Source: Paenibacillus alginolyticus DSM 5050 = NBRC 15375
GTDB taxonomy: Bacteria > Bacillota > Bacilli > Paenibacillales > NBRC-103111
Length of the DNA: 64,000 bases
Direction: 5' to 3'
NCBI RefSeq assembly: GCF_000422905.1
Contig: NZ_AUGY01000012.1
Span: 25,569-89,568, forward strand
Part shown: in pieces, positions 1-9,510 of the stretch
How the letters are laid out: every line of letters begins with the position of its first letter
Position numbering within the stretch: position 1 is the stretch's first letter
The notes under the pieces: model-generated
The model's database searches: none
What the model saw: only the letters and a program-made list of their open reading frames with translations
Told to the model about the DNA's origin: nothing
Made by a program: the position numbers and the translations under genes

Positions 1-211
1 AACCGAGCATCCAGCCGATGATGAAATAGAGAAGGATCCGGGGTAATGAGAAGACGGAATTGGACTGCTTGAGGCCAGATAGCTTCGCGAAAGCCTCAGT
101 CAGGCGGATTCGCTCTAAGTATTCTAGGAACGCTTTGCCTCCTGCCACACTTGTTCCATTTTGTAACGAAAATTCGGTCTTGATTTTTGAAATTTCTCTG
201 GTAGACTTCAC
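1..211 (-). mobile_element. 5' part of an insertion-sequence transposase (IS1380-like), cut by window edge
   Basis: The minus strand is open from a GTG at 211 to the window edge and gives about 70 residues. Upstream of the GTG is a purine-rich site (GAGAGGAG). The translation has the layout of an IS1380-type transposase N-terminus: a short basic lead, a Gly-Gly-Lys motif followed by a leucine-rich helix (about residues 24-40), then a hydrophobic helix near residue 60. Family assignment rests on this pattern only and could be another DDE family. The element lies head-to-head with hsdM and most likely removed its 5' half; the terminal inverted repeat should lie in about 212-310 but I could not identify it. 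Confidence 0.5.
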
Positions 212-325
212 CTTATGGGTGCTCCTCTCTTTGGGTGATGTTGTTCTCGTCAAACACCATTCTACCAAAGATTTGGGCACTTTTTCATATTTTCAAAGAG
301 CGTTACTTTCGAAATTCAGGATAAT

Positions 326-1675
326 TTGAATATTCCGAGATATGTTGATTCTTCCGAAGGACCAGAGAAATGGGATCTCTATGCTTCAATGTTCGGCGGC
401 ATTCCTATGAGCGAAACTGCTAAACTCGACGTGTACTGGAGTGCCCTTCCGGGATTAAAGGAGGCATTATTTGCACACGGTGCTGGTCCTTACGCTGAAT
501 TGACAGTTGGCAATATTGCACAGACTGTTAACGAGCATCCCGCTGTAAAAGCTTTTATTTCTAATTTCATTGATGCTTTCGGAGACTTTGAAGGTTTCAT
601 GAAAAACGAGCTTATAACCAATATGGCGAGCCTGAATATCTCAAAGCAAGAGGCCGTATTGAGTGCTGAAATTTTTGCCCGACTTGCCTCCATTCCGCTT
701 ATTAACAAATATGATGCCTATCAATTTCTTGCTGATGAGTGGGCAAAAACATCAGTTGATCTTGAAGTCATTCAGACAGAGGGCTTCAACGCTGTTAAGA
801 AGGTTGATCCCAATATGGTCATCAAGAAGAAAGACGGTAAAGAAGAAGAAGTACAGGATGGTTGGATCGGTCATGTTATTCCGTTTGAACTTGTACAGCG
901 GACACTTCTTTCGGATGAATATGAAGCGGTTATGCAAAAAGAGGGTCGCCTTGCCGAAATCTCCTCTGAATATGATGAAATACTCGACTCACTTTCCGAA
1001 GAAGAAAAGGATTCAAGCGTAACAACCGAGTCCAGTGACGCGTTCGTCGCAAAAGAAGTCAGCGAAAAACTTAAAGAAATCTATGCTGATGTCGATACCC
1101 AGGAAATTAAGGATCTTAACGCCTATGCCGCACTTTCCAGGAAAGCCGACAAACTTGCCTTTATCAGCGCACACGACGATGTCATATGGTTCAATATGGA
1201 GGCAAGCCATGATGGTACCTATGCTAAAAAAGCAGTAAATGCTTATTTAGCAGTGCTGAAATCTGTTTTTAAATTCCCGGAAGAATCCTTTGAAGCAAAA
1301 ATTATAAAAGTAGATAAGCTGATGGCCGAAGAAAAGGAAGTAAAAGCACAGGTAAAAGCGGATGCGGCAGCCTTGCATATGAAAACCAAGGAAACCATTG
1401 AATCGCTGTCCGACGAGCAGGCGCTTGAACTGCTTGAACAAAAATGGATTGTTCCATTTACGGAGAGTATTAAGAAGCTTCCCTATGCAGTAATTTCTGT
1501 TCTGATAGACAACCTCAAAGCTCTTTCTGAAAAATACGCTGTCACTTACTTTGCGGTTGAAACGGAGATTAGAGAAACGGAGTCTATTCTCTCGGTACTC
1601 ATTGATGAACTCGTCGGCAATGAGTATGATATGAAAGGTCTCAGCGAGCTCCAAAAGCTACTGAAGGGTGAATAA
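326..1675 (+). pseudogene. hsdM: Truncated type I restriction-modification methyltransferase subunit (C-terminal half)
   Basis: HsdM methylates adenine as part of an M2S complex with HsdS. Here only the C-terminal part is present, about 450 residues. The readable homology begins a few codons before the TTG at 326, at the conserved NLNIPRYVD segment that normally follows the methyltransferase core. The SAM-binding motif and the NPPF/Y catalytic motif are both absent, because sequence upstream of about 300 is an insertion sequence. The remainder is the helical, charged C-terminal tail that packs on HsdS. The stop at 1675 sits four bases before the hsdS start, so the operon order M-S-R is kept. 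The residual protein, if made, cannot methylate. Confidence 0.85.
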
Positions 1676-1679
1676 TATT

Positions 1680-2909
1680 ATGGCCGGAAAAGATGGAAAA
1701 CCAGATATTCGTTTCAGTGGATTTACCGATGCCTGGGAACAGCGGAAGTTGGGAGAAATATACACGGAGCGGAACGAACGAGGAGACGATTCATTACAGA
1801 TCCTTTCTGTTTCCATTCATCATGGTATTTCAAACGAAGAATTAGACAGCAATACTTTAGGGAAAAAGGTGCGCAGAAGCGAAGATAAGACCCTATATAA
1901 ACATGTGTATTTCGGTGATCTTGTTCTAAACATGATGCGTGCGTGGCAAGGGGCAATCGGAGTCGTGAAGTCAGAAGGGATGGTAAGTCCTGCATATATT
2001 ACTGCTATTCCCAGTACTCAGCTTTACCCTCTGTTTATGGATTATTGTTTGCGCCGAGATGAAACGATTATTCAGATGAATAATCTCTCTTATGGAGTGA
2101 CCGACTTCAGAAAAAGGCTTTACTGGGACTCGTTTATTAACGTAATGTGTCGCATACCTTCTGTACCTGAGCAGGAGAGGATTACGGCCTTCATAACCAA
2201 CCTTGACAAGCTTATTACCCTTCATCAGCGTAAGTATGACAAGCTGGTGATCGTCAAAAAATCCATGCTCGAAAAAATGTTCCCTAAGGATGGAGCCAAT
2301 GTTCCGGAAATTCGCTTTTCTGGATTTACCGATGATTGGGAACAGCGTGAGTTGGGAGAACTTGGCGAAACATATACAGGATTATCAGGGAAAACAAAAG
2401 ATGATTTTGGACATGGAAACGGGAAATTCGTTACTTATATGAATGTTTACTCTAACCCTATCGCAAAACTAAGTTTAACAGAGCCGATTGAAGTTGATAG
2501 CAAACAAAATGAAGTTAGGTTTGGTGATGTATTTTTTACTACATCTTCTGAAATACCAGAAGAAGTTGGAATGTCTTCGGTTTGGCTTGAAAATAGCAAT
2601 AATACGTACTTAAACAGTTTTTGTTTCGGATATAGGCCAATAGAAAAATTAGACCATTACTATCTTGCATATATGTTGCGTTCTTCTTGTGTAAGGGGAA
2701 AGATAACATTCTTGGCCCAAGGTATATCTCGTTACAACATATCCAAAAACAAGCTGATGGGAATTGATATACCGATTCCAAACATCGAAGAACAAGCCCA
2801 AATCGGAGGGTTTTTCAAACGACTCGACAACCTCATCACCCTTCATCGGAGTAAGCTAGAAAAATTGAAAAATATAAAAAAAGCTATGCTCGAAAAAATG
2901 TTTGTGTAG
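1680..2909 (+). CDS. hsdS: Type I restriction-modification specificity subunit HsdS
   Basis: HsdS recognises the bipartite DNA target for the type I complex. The 409-residue protein has the expected two target-recognition domains, each introduced by the motif IRFSGFTD.WEQR.LGE (about residues 10 and 210) and each followed by a conserved helical spacer ending LEKMF (about residues 195-205 and at the C-terminus). The ATG at 1680 is preferred over the in-frame GTG at 1668 because AAGGGTG at 1664-1670 is spaced correctly for it. The two repeated modules are alike enough at DNA level to support domain shuffling. It overlaps nothing upstream and its stop is 16 bases before hsdR. Confidence 0.9.
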   Translation: MAGKDGKPDIRFSGFTDAWEQRKLGEIYTERNERGDDSLQILSVSIHHGISNEELDSNTLGKKVRRSEDKTLYKHVYFGDLVLNMMRAWQGAIGVVKSEGMVSPAYITAIPSTQLYPLFMDYCLRRDETIIQMNNLSYGVTDFRKRLYWDSFINVMCRIPSVPEQERITAFITNLDKLITLHQRKYDKLVIVKKSMLEKMFPKDGANVPEIRFSGFTDDWEQRELGELGETYTGLSGKTKDDFGHGNGKFVTYMNVYSNPIAKLSLTEPIEVDSKQNEVRFGDVFFTTSSEIPEEVGMSSVWLENSNNTYLNSFCFGYRPIEKLDHYYLAYMLRSSCVRGKITFLAQGISRYNISKNKLMGIDIPIPNIEEQAQIGGFFKRLDNLITLHRSKLEKLKNIKKAMLEKMFV

Positions 2910-2925
2910 GAGGTGTGAACGCGCA

Positions 2926-5900
2926 ATGGTCTTTAACAAAGAATCTGATTTTGAGGAAGCCTTGATTGAGGTGCTGTCGCATAAAGGCTGGGAATCTAAG
3001 GTTTTAAAGAATCCCTCTGAAGAAGATTTGATAAAAAACTGGGCGGATATTCTCTTTGAAAACAACAGAGGGATTGACCGTTTGAATAATTATCCTCTGA
3101 CAAGAGGCGAGATGCAACAGATTATGGAGCAGATCACAACACTGCGTACGCCTTTAAAATTAAACGGATTTATCAATGGAAGAACTGTAGCCATTATTCG
3201 TGATAATCCCGATGACACGCTGCACTTCGAAAAAGAAGTCAGCCTTAAAGTTTACGACCGCCGTGAAATCGCTGCCGGACAAAGCCGCTATCAGATCGCA
3301 CAACAGCCAAAATATAAGAGTAAGTCCAAAATATTAAATGATCGCCGCGGCGACTTGATGCTCTTGATCAACGGTATGCCGGTTATTCATATCGAGCTTA
3401 AGCGCAGCGGCGTTTCGGTCAGCCAGGCCTATAACCAAATTGAAAAGTACTCCGATGAAGGGATTTTCACCGGAATATTTACGCTGATTCAAATATTTGT
3501 TGCTATGGAACCGGCAGAAACCGTTTATTTCGCCAATCCCGGAATGGACGGAAAGTTTAACAAAGATTTTTATTTTCGCTGGGCAGATTTTAATAACGAG
3601 CCTATTAAAGATTGGAAAACGATCGCTTCTTCACTGCTTTCCATTCCGATGGCACACCGGCTTATCGGATTTTACACTGTCGCCGATGACACAGATGGCG
3701 TGTTGAAAGTCATGCGTAGTTATCAATACTATGCAGCAAATGCGATTTCTGACCGTGTTTCCAAAACCAACTGGGATGGTCGAGATAGACTTGGCGGATA
3801 TGTTTGGCATACCACAGGCTCCGGCAAGACGATGACAAGCTTTAAGTCGGCGCAACTGATTGCAAACTCCAAAGATGCCAATAAGGTCATCTTCCTGATG
3901 GACAGAATAGAACTCGGAACTCAGTCCTTGAAAGAGTATCGCGGTTTTGCAGATGAAAATGAGTCCGTTCAGGCAACGGAAGACACGATTGTATTAATTT
4001 CAAAACTAAAAAGTGACAACCCGGCCAACACGCTTATCGTCACATCTATTCAGAAAATGAGTAATATCAAGGACGAAGAAGGCGGATTAAATGCTCATGA
4101 TATTGAGATAATGAGTTCCAAGAGAATCGTTATTATTGTCGATGAGGCGCATCGCACTACCTTCGGAGATATGCTCCAAAATATAAAGGATTCTTTCCCG
4201 TCTGCCGTTTTCTTTGGATTTACAGGAACGCCGATTCAGGATGAAAACCAGAAAAAAATGAACACTACCTCGACCATCTTCGGTAACGAGTTGCACAGGT
4301 ACAGCATTGCCGACGGTATTCGTGATAAGAATGTTCTTGGATTTGATCCTTATAAAGTGTTGACCTACAGAGATAGGGATATTCGGCAGGCTGTTGCTTT
4401 GGAGCGGGCAAAATTGTCTACCGTTGAAGAAGCTCTAGCTGATCCTGATAAGAGCGAAGTCTTTTATAAATATATGAATTCCTCTCAAATAAAAATGGCG
4501 GGCTATATAGGTGATGATGGAAAGTATGTGAAGGGTATTGAGGACTATTTGTCTAACACCCAATATCAAAGGGAAGAACATCGGAGTACGGTTATTCGTG
4601 ACATTGCAGATAACTGGGTGACATTAAGCCATAATAGCAAGTTTCATGCAATCTTTGCTACAAGCAGCATTCCGGAGGCGATCCGTTATTATCGAATAAT
4701 AAAACAAGCCATACCTACACTAAAGGCTACCTGCTTGTTTGACCCAAGCATCGACAATAACGGCGGAGTAGCTTTTAAAGAGGATGGTCTTGTTGAAATA
4801 ATTGAGGATTATAACGCCAGATACAAACAGGAATTTAGTCTGAAGAGATACGACAAGCTGAAAAAGGACATTGCTACGCGACTTGCTCACAAAAAGCCAT
4901 ATCAATTTATTGAAAGAACACCTGAAATGCAACTCGATCTTCTGATTGTAGTCGACCAGATGCTTACAGGCTTCGATTCCAAGTGGATTAACACGCTTTA
5001 TATGGATAAGGTGCTTCGGTACGAAAATATCATTCAGGCATTTTCACGTACCAATCGTTTGTTCGGCCCGGAAAAGCCTTTTGGAACGATACGATACTAC
5101 AGGTATCCGCATACAATGGAGCAAAACATAGAAAAAGCTGTGAAGCTCTATTCTGGCGACAAGCCTATTGGATTATTTGTAGAACGGCTTGAGTATAACT
5201 TAAATAAGCTGAATTCAATTTTTGATGATATCAGCGAACTGTTCGCTCGTTCTGGGATTCTGAACTTTGAAAAGCTTCCGGATGATCTTTCGGAGCGCGG
5301 TAAATTTGCCTCTCTCTTCAATTCATTCAATGACTATCTGGAAGCTGCAAAAATTCAAGGCTTTAAGTGGAATCAGTCACAGTACAACTTCAGCCATGGC
5401 AGTGGTAAGCCAAAGACTCGAGTCGAAATGAGACTGGATGAAAATACTTATTTGATTCTGGCTATGCGGTATAAAGAACTGTTCGGCGGCGGCGGCGGCG
5501 GTGGCGGCGACGATGTTCCTTTCGAGATCGTTGGTTACCTGACGGAGATTGATACCGGGAGAATCGACTCAGATTATATGAACTCGCGTTTTGAAAAGTT
5601 TCAGAGAATTCTTACTCAAGATAATGTAGATGAAGCAGAGATGCGGAAGACACTTGATGATCTGCACAAGTCATTCGCTACATTGACGCAGGAAGAACAA
5701 AAGTATGCAAATATCTTTCTTCACGACGTAGAAAGCGGAAATGCCAAGTTTGAAAGTGGTAAAACTTTCAGGGAATACGTCACTGAATATCAATTCAGAG
5801 CAAAGAATGACCAAATCCGGCGTATTTCACGATTCTTAGGGTTGGATGAAAGGAAGCTACGTAATCTGATGGCTGCCAATGTAACTGAGGCAAGCATCAA

Positions 5901-6087
5901 TGAGTTCGGTCGTTTTGATGATTTGAAGGCTTCCGTAGAAAAAGCTAAGGCAAAGGATTATTTTGAGAAATTAGAAAACGCAAAAATACCAATCTTTAAG
6001 ATCAACATAAAAGTACACAATTTGCTCCAGGAGTTCATTCTTAAAGGTGGGTTTGATATTGAAGAGCGGGAGATTAAAACTGAGTGA
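2926..6087 (+). CDS. hsdR: Type I restriction endonuclease/translocase HsdR
   Basis: HsdR is the ATP-driven DNA translocase and nuclease of type I systems. The 1053-residue protein shows the N-terminal PD-(D/E)xK nuclease (GDLMLL then HIELKRSG near residue 155), helicase motif I HTTGSGKT (about 295), DEAH box (about 405), motif III FTGTP (about 430) and motif VI QAFSRTNR (about 706), then a helical C-terminal part. A run of eight glycines from tandem GGC codons lies near residue 855 and separates motor and C-terminal helices. The ATG at 2926 follows TAGGAGGTG. HsdR needs an M2S core to cut, so with hsdM broken it is probably inactive unless another HsdM acts in trans. Confidence 0.93.
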   Translation: MVFNKESDFEEALIEVLSHKGWESKVLKNPSEEDLIKNWADILFENNRGIDRLNNYPLTRGEMQQIMEQITTLRTPLKLNGFINGRTVAIIRDNPDDTLHFEKEVSLKVYDRREIAAGQSRYQIAQQPKYKSKSKILNDRRGDLMLLINGMPVIHIELKRSGVSVSQAYNQIEKYSDEGIFTGIFTLIQIFVAMEPAETVYFANPGMDGKFNKDFYFRWADFNNEPIKDWKTIASSLLSIPMAHRLIGFYTVADDTDGVLKVMRSYQYYAANAISDRVSKTNWDGRDRLGGYVWHTTGSGKTMTSFKSAQLIANSKDANKVIFLMDRIELGTQSLKEYRGFADENESVQATEDTIVLISKLKSDNPANTLIVTSIQKMSNIKDEEGGLNAHDIEIMSSKRIVIIVDEAHRTTFGDMLQNIKDSFPSAVFFGFTGTPIQDENQKKMNTTSTIFGNELHRYSIADGIRDKNVLGFDPYKVLTYRDRDIRQAVALERAKLSTVEEALADPDKSEVFYKYMNSSQIKMAGYIGDDGKYVKGIEDYLSNTQYQREEHRSTVIRDIADNWVTLSHNSKFHAIFATSSIPEAIRYYRIIKQAIPTLKATCLFDPSIDNNGGVAFKEDGLVEIIEDYNARYKQEFSLKRYDKLKKDIATRLAHKKPYQFIERTPEMQLDLLIVVDQMLTGFDSKWINTLYMDKVLRYENIIQAFSRTNRLFGPEKPFGTIRYYRYPHTMEQNIEKAVKLYSGDKPIGLFVERLEYNLNKLNSIFDDISELFARSGILNFEKLPDDLSERGKFASLFNSFNDYLEAAKIQGFKWNQSQYNFSHGSGKPKTRVEMRLDENTYLILAMRYKELFGGGGGGGGDDVPFEIVGYLTEIDTGRIDSDYMNSRFEKFQRILTQDNVDEAEMRKTLDDLHKSFATLTQEEQKYANIFLHDVESGNAKFESGKTFREYVTEYQFRAKNDQIRRISRFLGLDERKLRNLMAANVTEASINEFGRFDDLKASVEKAKAKDYFEKLENAKIPIFKINIKVHNLLQEFILKGGFDIEEREIKTE

Positions 6088-6188
6088 CGACCAACTCTTT
6101 GGAGGCAACACCTTCGTGACAGAGCAAGTCATTCGAAATATATAATAAGCATTGGTATTGTTATGTAGCCATTGCCTATACCTTTACT

Positions 6189-6241
6189 AAGATCCAGATG
6201 AATGGGAGCCCCTAAAGGGAATTACCATTCATCTGGATCTT
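6189..6241. terminator. Long hairpin between convergent hsdR and kwaA-like genes
   Basis: A perfect 17-bp stem (6189-6205 with 6225-6241) encloses a loop that itself contains CCCTAAAGGG. The right arm includes the last codons of the minus-strand gene, so the left arm is a duplicated inverted copy of that coding end. It can terminate transcription from both sides. There is no long T-run, so strength is uncertain. Confidence 0.65.
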
Positions 6242-6887
6242 CGTCGTTATTATTAATGGATAAATAAAAAATATTGTTGATTAGTTTAACAGTCCGAAAC
6301 TTGTTGTTTAAATTCATGGACTTCTCACAAGTTATAACAATAACCTCTTGGCGGATTGACGGATCAGCGATTTCCGCTTCTCTACTTTGATTCGAAATAA
6401 TTGCCTTATATACTTGTCGACCAGACACGAAGAACACCGGACATACACTAATAAAGTCCGTCTTCACGTAAATCGCAATGACGATCAGTACAATTGCAAT
6501 GGTGACCATTAGGTTTATTCCCGATGCTTGATCTATGGAGACTAAGGGTAGCAGTAATGTCATTAAGAAAAATGAATAGTCATTCACACTTAAACGTTCA
6601 TATTTTCTGACTGACACATTCATACCTATTTCCCTAGCCCGTAATTGACGATCATAACCGCTGAAAAGCCACATGGCAACCAAGCGGTAGATGAGCAGTG
6701 ATATAAAGATTATCCCCGCTATAACAATTACGTCAAAGATCGTTTTATCCATATGCTTAGCCAACCATGTTGCCCAATTCGTTTGCTTGAAGAAGTCGTT
6801 ACTGTCGATAAATCTGTAGATCATAATAAGGACTAAGGGAAGGTAGGCTGTCGCCCATAAAATGACCTGTTCACGCTTGCCCCACAT
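6222..6887 (-). CDS. kwaA: Four-helix membrane protein, KwaA-like subunit of a Kiwa anti-phage pair
   Basis: The 221-residue protein has four hydrophobic helices (about residues 8-27, 50-75, 103-118 and 122-142) and a soluble C-terminal part ending in an acidic NNDEDPDEW tail. KwaA of the Kiwa defence system is a small four-helix inner-membrane protein paired with a DUF4868 protein, KwaB. Its assignment here rests mainly on topology, size and the DUF4868 neighbour immediately upstream in the same direction (42-base gap). In the experimentally studied Kiwa operon kwaA precedes kwaB; here the order is reversed. GGGAGAGA just upstream of the ATG is the ribosome site. An alternative reading is an unrelated membrane effector working with the DUF4868 protein. 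Confidence 0.6.
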   Translation of the reverse strand: MWGKREQVILWATAYLPLVLIMIYRFIDSNDFFKQTNWATWLAKHMDKTIFDVIVIAGIIFISLLIYRLVAMWLFSGYDRQLRAREIGMNVSVRKYERLSVNDYSFFLMTLLLPLVSIDQASGINLMVTIAIVLIVIAIYVKTDFISVCPVFFVSGRQVYKAIISNQSREAEIADPSIRQEVIVITCEKSMNLNNKFRTVKLINNIFYLSINNNDEDPDEW

Positions 6888-6929
6888 ATTTCTCTCCCTC
6901 CCAAAGAGGACTTACATACCCCCTAAGAA

Positions 6930-7976
6930 TTATTCTTCGTAAGCAACCGCCACCTTGAAGTCTTCGGTTACGAATGACTTTACGATCTTATCAGCAAAGA
7001 AATGTAATAAAGCCCTGGGGGAAGCATCCTCTTTAAAGATAATCTTACGGTTATCCAGATCAATGTATTCGAACAATTCCCAAATGGTGCTGTACTTCTT
7101 CTTATACCGTTCCTGCTCAGCTTGATTCGCAGGAAGGTTCGCTTTGATTTGTGACAGTTCAGTACATCTAGCCTCAAAATTGGTCTGAATAGCCGTTAGG
7201 GTGTCGCGTTTAATTTGAGCTAGCCCCCGTGAGTGGATATACTTTTTACAGGACTCCTCGAATTTCCCCTTGTTCGAATCCTCACCATCAAAGAACGGCA
7301 TTGAAATAATCTCAGTCAAGTTCCGATCTCGCTGTTCATTAATATGATCTCGGTAATCAAAAGCGAACTCGAAATTCCGGACATTTATAATGAAGATAAA
7401 ATCTCCGACAATAAAGAAGTCGATGTTACCCCCTATATCGACTATGGTATCCTCGGCAAAGACGAATTGATTAGCATTCTTGAAGACCATCAATTTCTTT
7501 GATGAACGCATGCTGTTTTTCTTAACCCCTCGGTAATAACAAAAATACGCATCTTGCTCACCTAGAGTTAGCTTTACCATTTGAAAGCTGGTATGCTTTT
7601 CAGGATACTCAGGATCAGGAGTGCGTAATGCTGTGGTCAACTTTCTAACTTTATCTAAAAGACCCTGATTCTCAGATAGCTCGAACCTTGCAATACGGTC
7701 ATTTATCTTGATTTCATGGTTATAGTTCCCGACTAGAAAAACCTTACTTTCGGTATCGTCAACTTCCTTCAACCCCTGCAAGGTTTTAATGATACTTTTC
7801 TTGACCCACTTTATAACATCTGGCGCAAGTTGAATACCTGAGGATTGATAGAAAGAATCAGCTTCCTTTTGCACTCTTACAAGGTGAAAAGATAGATCTA
7901 CCTCATTCAAAGCTTCGTCAGTCAACGCCAAATTGCTGAGTCTATAAATGATATTATCATTGTGGTTTATATCCAT
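6930..7976 (-). CDS. kwaB: DUF4868-domain protein, KwaB-like subunit of a Kiwa anti-phage pair
   Basis: The 348-residue soluble protein matches the DUF4868 layout: an N-terminal helical part, KVFLVGNYNHEIKIND near residue 87, a central beta-rich block with KKLMVFKNANQFVF and GDFIFIINVRNFEFAFDY (about 180-220), and a helical C-terminal part. DUF4868 defines KwaB, the DNA-binding partner of the membrane protein KwaA in Kiwa. The ATG at 7976 is chosen because GGGAGGCGATATAGG lies directly upstream and KwaB proteins start with a short polar lead; a longer frame to 8093 crosses a G9 tract and has no family support. Lies in a defence island next to a type I restriction system. Confidence 0.7.
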   Translation of the reverse strand: MDINHNDNIIYRLSNLALTDEALNEVDLSFHLVRVQKEADSFYQSSGIQLAPDVIKWVKKSIIKTLQGLKEVDDTESKVFLVGNYNHEIKINDRIARFELSENQGLLDKVRKLTTALRTPDPEYPEKHTSFQMVKLTLGEQDAYFCYYRGVKKNSMRSSKKLMVFKNANQFVFAEDTIVDIGGNIDFFIVGDFIFIINVRNFEFAFDYRDHINEQRDRNLTEIISMPFFDGEDSNKGKFEESCKKYIHSRGLAQIKRDTLTAIQTNFEARCTELSQIKANLPANQAEQERYKKKYSTIWELFEYIDLDNRKIIFKEDASPRALLHFFADKIVKSFVTEDFKVAVAYEE

Positions 7977-7998
7977 CCTATATCGCCTCCCCCCCCCG
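7977..7998 (-). promoter_or_regulatory. Ribosome site of the KwaB-like gene abutting a G9 tract
   Basis: On the minus strand a run of nine G residues (7989-7997) leads directly into AGGCGATATAGG and the ATG. The tract itself forms part of the Shine-Dalgarno region. Length changes would alter leader length and the strength of the ribosome site, not the reading frame. Confidence 0.5.
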
Positions 7999-8194
7999 TA
8001 TTCAATAATTCGACAAAAGGAAAGGATTCCCTCCATTATATTTGCCGAATCATGCTGAAATGTGATAAGGATGACGCAGAATACAGAAAGCATAAGGGCA
8101 CAGAACTGGAAACAACGTAAATGTCAAATACGCTTGAGAACAAAATGTTTATCATCGATTTCATTTCGTTTGATTTCGTTTGAATACTAACGAT

Positions 8195-8575
8195 TTATCT
8201 CTTCAGGCCAAGCAGTTCGATTAACAACCTCAAACTTTCGTCTACCTTTTGATGAGCCGTGTCGATAATGAGGCGTTCCCGATCCCAAACCTCGTATTTT
8301 CTATTTTTAACTTCATCCCAAGATGGAAGAGTAAAGCCGGGAATGTCCGTTAAACGTGTATGAATACGATGCCTGTGTTCATGTTCGTCAAACGGAATTT
8401 CAAGAGATTCCGCCACGTTTCGCCAAGCTTGGCGCGTAATGGTTATAGGATTGACCGTATCTGCTATCACATCGAGATTTAAACGCAAATTTTGTTTCGC
8501 AAGCTCGTAACACACGATGTAGCCCTCAGGCCCGTTAACACTGATTCCGGCAGATCGCATCGCTCGACATTAAGC
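8195..8575 (-). pseudogene. Remnant of a P-loop kinase (AAA/zeta-like small-molecule kinase)
   Basis: The minus strand encodes the C-terminal two thirds of a P-loop kinase of about 170 residues. Recognisable parts are the helix with GPEGY, the strand VIADTVNPITITR.AW, the arginine-rich RHRIHTRLTDIPGF lid and the WDRERLIIDTA terminal strand. The N-terminal Walker A half is missing, the last matching codons upstream are in another frame (a stop lies 12 bases before the ATG at 8560), and about nine residues expected before DEHEHRHR are deleted. Such genes are common neighbours in accessory regions. Function is lost. Confidence 0.6.
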
Positions 8576-8624
8576 CGGTGTTGGATTCTTCACATTACAT
8601 CCCTTTCACTTTTTCACTTATTGA

Positions 8625-9106
8625 CCTTCTTGATAGACACCGCTAATATCTACAGATGTGCTCAAGAGCAGACAAACTTAGGACTAGACACCATCGCCAA
8701 TCAGATTGAGGGAGTTGAACCTGATTGCCGAAAATTCACAAGAAAGGCTCAAGCCATAGCGTTTATTGACTCTATCATAAACAAACTGGTTAATAAGGAA
8801 GGAGTCACGCCACAGAAGATTGTCATTTTGAGTAATCGAAAAAAGGAAAACTCAATCTTATGTGAAACTGCTACAGTTGGTGGACACTGTCTCAGCGATG
8901 GACGGAAAATGCCGGATGCTAATTCAATAGCCTATAGAACAGTTCAAGGGTTCAATGGACTTGAATCGTATGTCATCATTTATATAAACCATACATACAA
9001 GAACGAGCCAAGAACTGATAGTGTCCGTGCTGCCCTTTATACGGCTCAGACGAGGGCAAGATTTTATTTGTATGTAATGGACTTTGAAGAGAGTTGGAAA
9101 GATTGA
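8625..9106 (+). pseudogene. C-terminal fragment of a UvrD-type superfamily I helicase
   Basis: About 160 residues remain, beginning DTANIYRCAQ and including IVILSNRKKENSIL, then AYRTVQGFNGLESYVIIYI (helicase motif V region) and LYTAQTRARFYLYVMDF (motif VI region). This is the UvrD_C_2 end of a superfamily I helicase, as in NERD-domain or DUF-helicases of defence islands. The motor core with Walker A is absent, and the upstream sequence is unrelated and antisense to the kinase remnant. The open frame extends upstream to 8492 by chance. Treated as a deletion remnant. Confidence 0.65.
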
Positions 9107-9510
9107 GGCGTGCAGCTGTGGATTCTGCCTTTTAATTAATTTGCTCCGCTAAAATCTGTCGATGGTAGTGGAGCAGGACTGATTCGATTGTCGTTCTCTC
9201 CGAGTTCTCTCAAACGTTCAATTTTGGTCGCTTTTTTATGATTTCCCGAGGCGCCTTGTGGCACTAGGAAAAGGCGATGGAAAACGCCGAAATCCTTGAT
9301 TCTATAAGGATTTTTGCGGTTTTTTGGTTCCCCTAAAGGGACATAGTTTCCGCTTGCTTCCCTTTAGCGCGTAAGTTTCAGGTTCCGGTGCGAAAGCCGC
9401 TCATAATTCCCCCAAACGCTTGTGGTTATGCGGTTTTATCGGTGTTATAGTTTCAAGTTCTCTCCTGTAGTTCTCTCCATTTTCTGATGTACAGGATGAG
9501 GGCAAAATGT
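9107..9510. other. Gene-free stretch between helicase remnant and tRNA-Leu
   Basis: No intact gene. Two short minus-strand open stretches (about 9150-9235 and 9402-9480) have protein-like codon use and both contain an RREL/RELGEN-type segment, so they may be tails of two decayed genes related to each other. A terminator-like hairpin lies at 9287-9325. Confidence 0.4.
9287..9325 (+). terminator. Intrinsic terminator-like hairpin
   Basis: CCGAAATCCTT (9287-9297) pairs imperfectly with AAGGATTTTTGCGG (9306-9319), followed by a T6 run. It has a small bulge, so efficiency is unclear. Confidence 0.5.

Noticed and set aside
5487..5512. GGC tract in hsdR as an on/off phase-variable switch
   Set aside because: Length changes by three bases keep the frame, so no on/off switching is expected.
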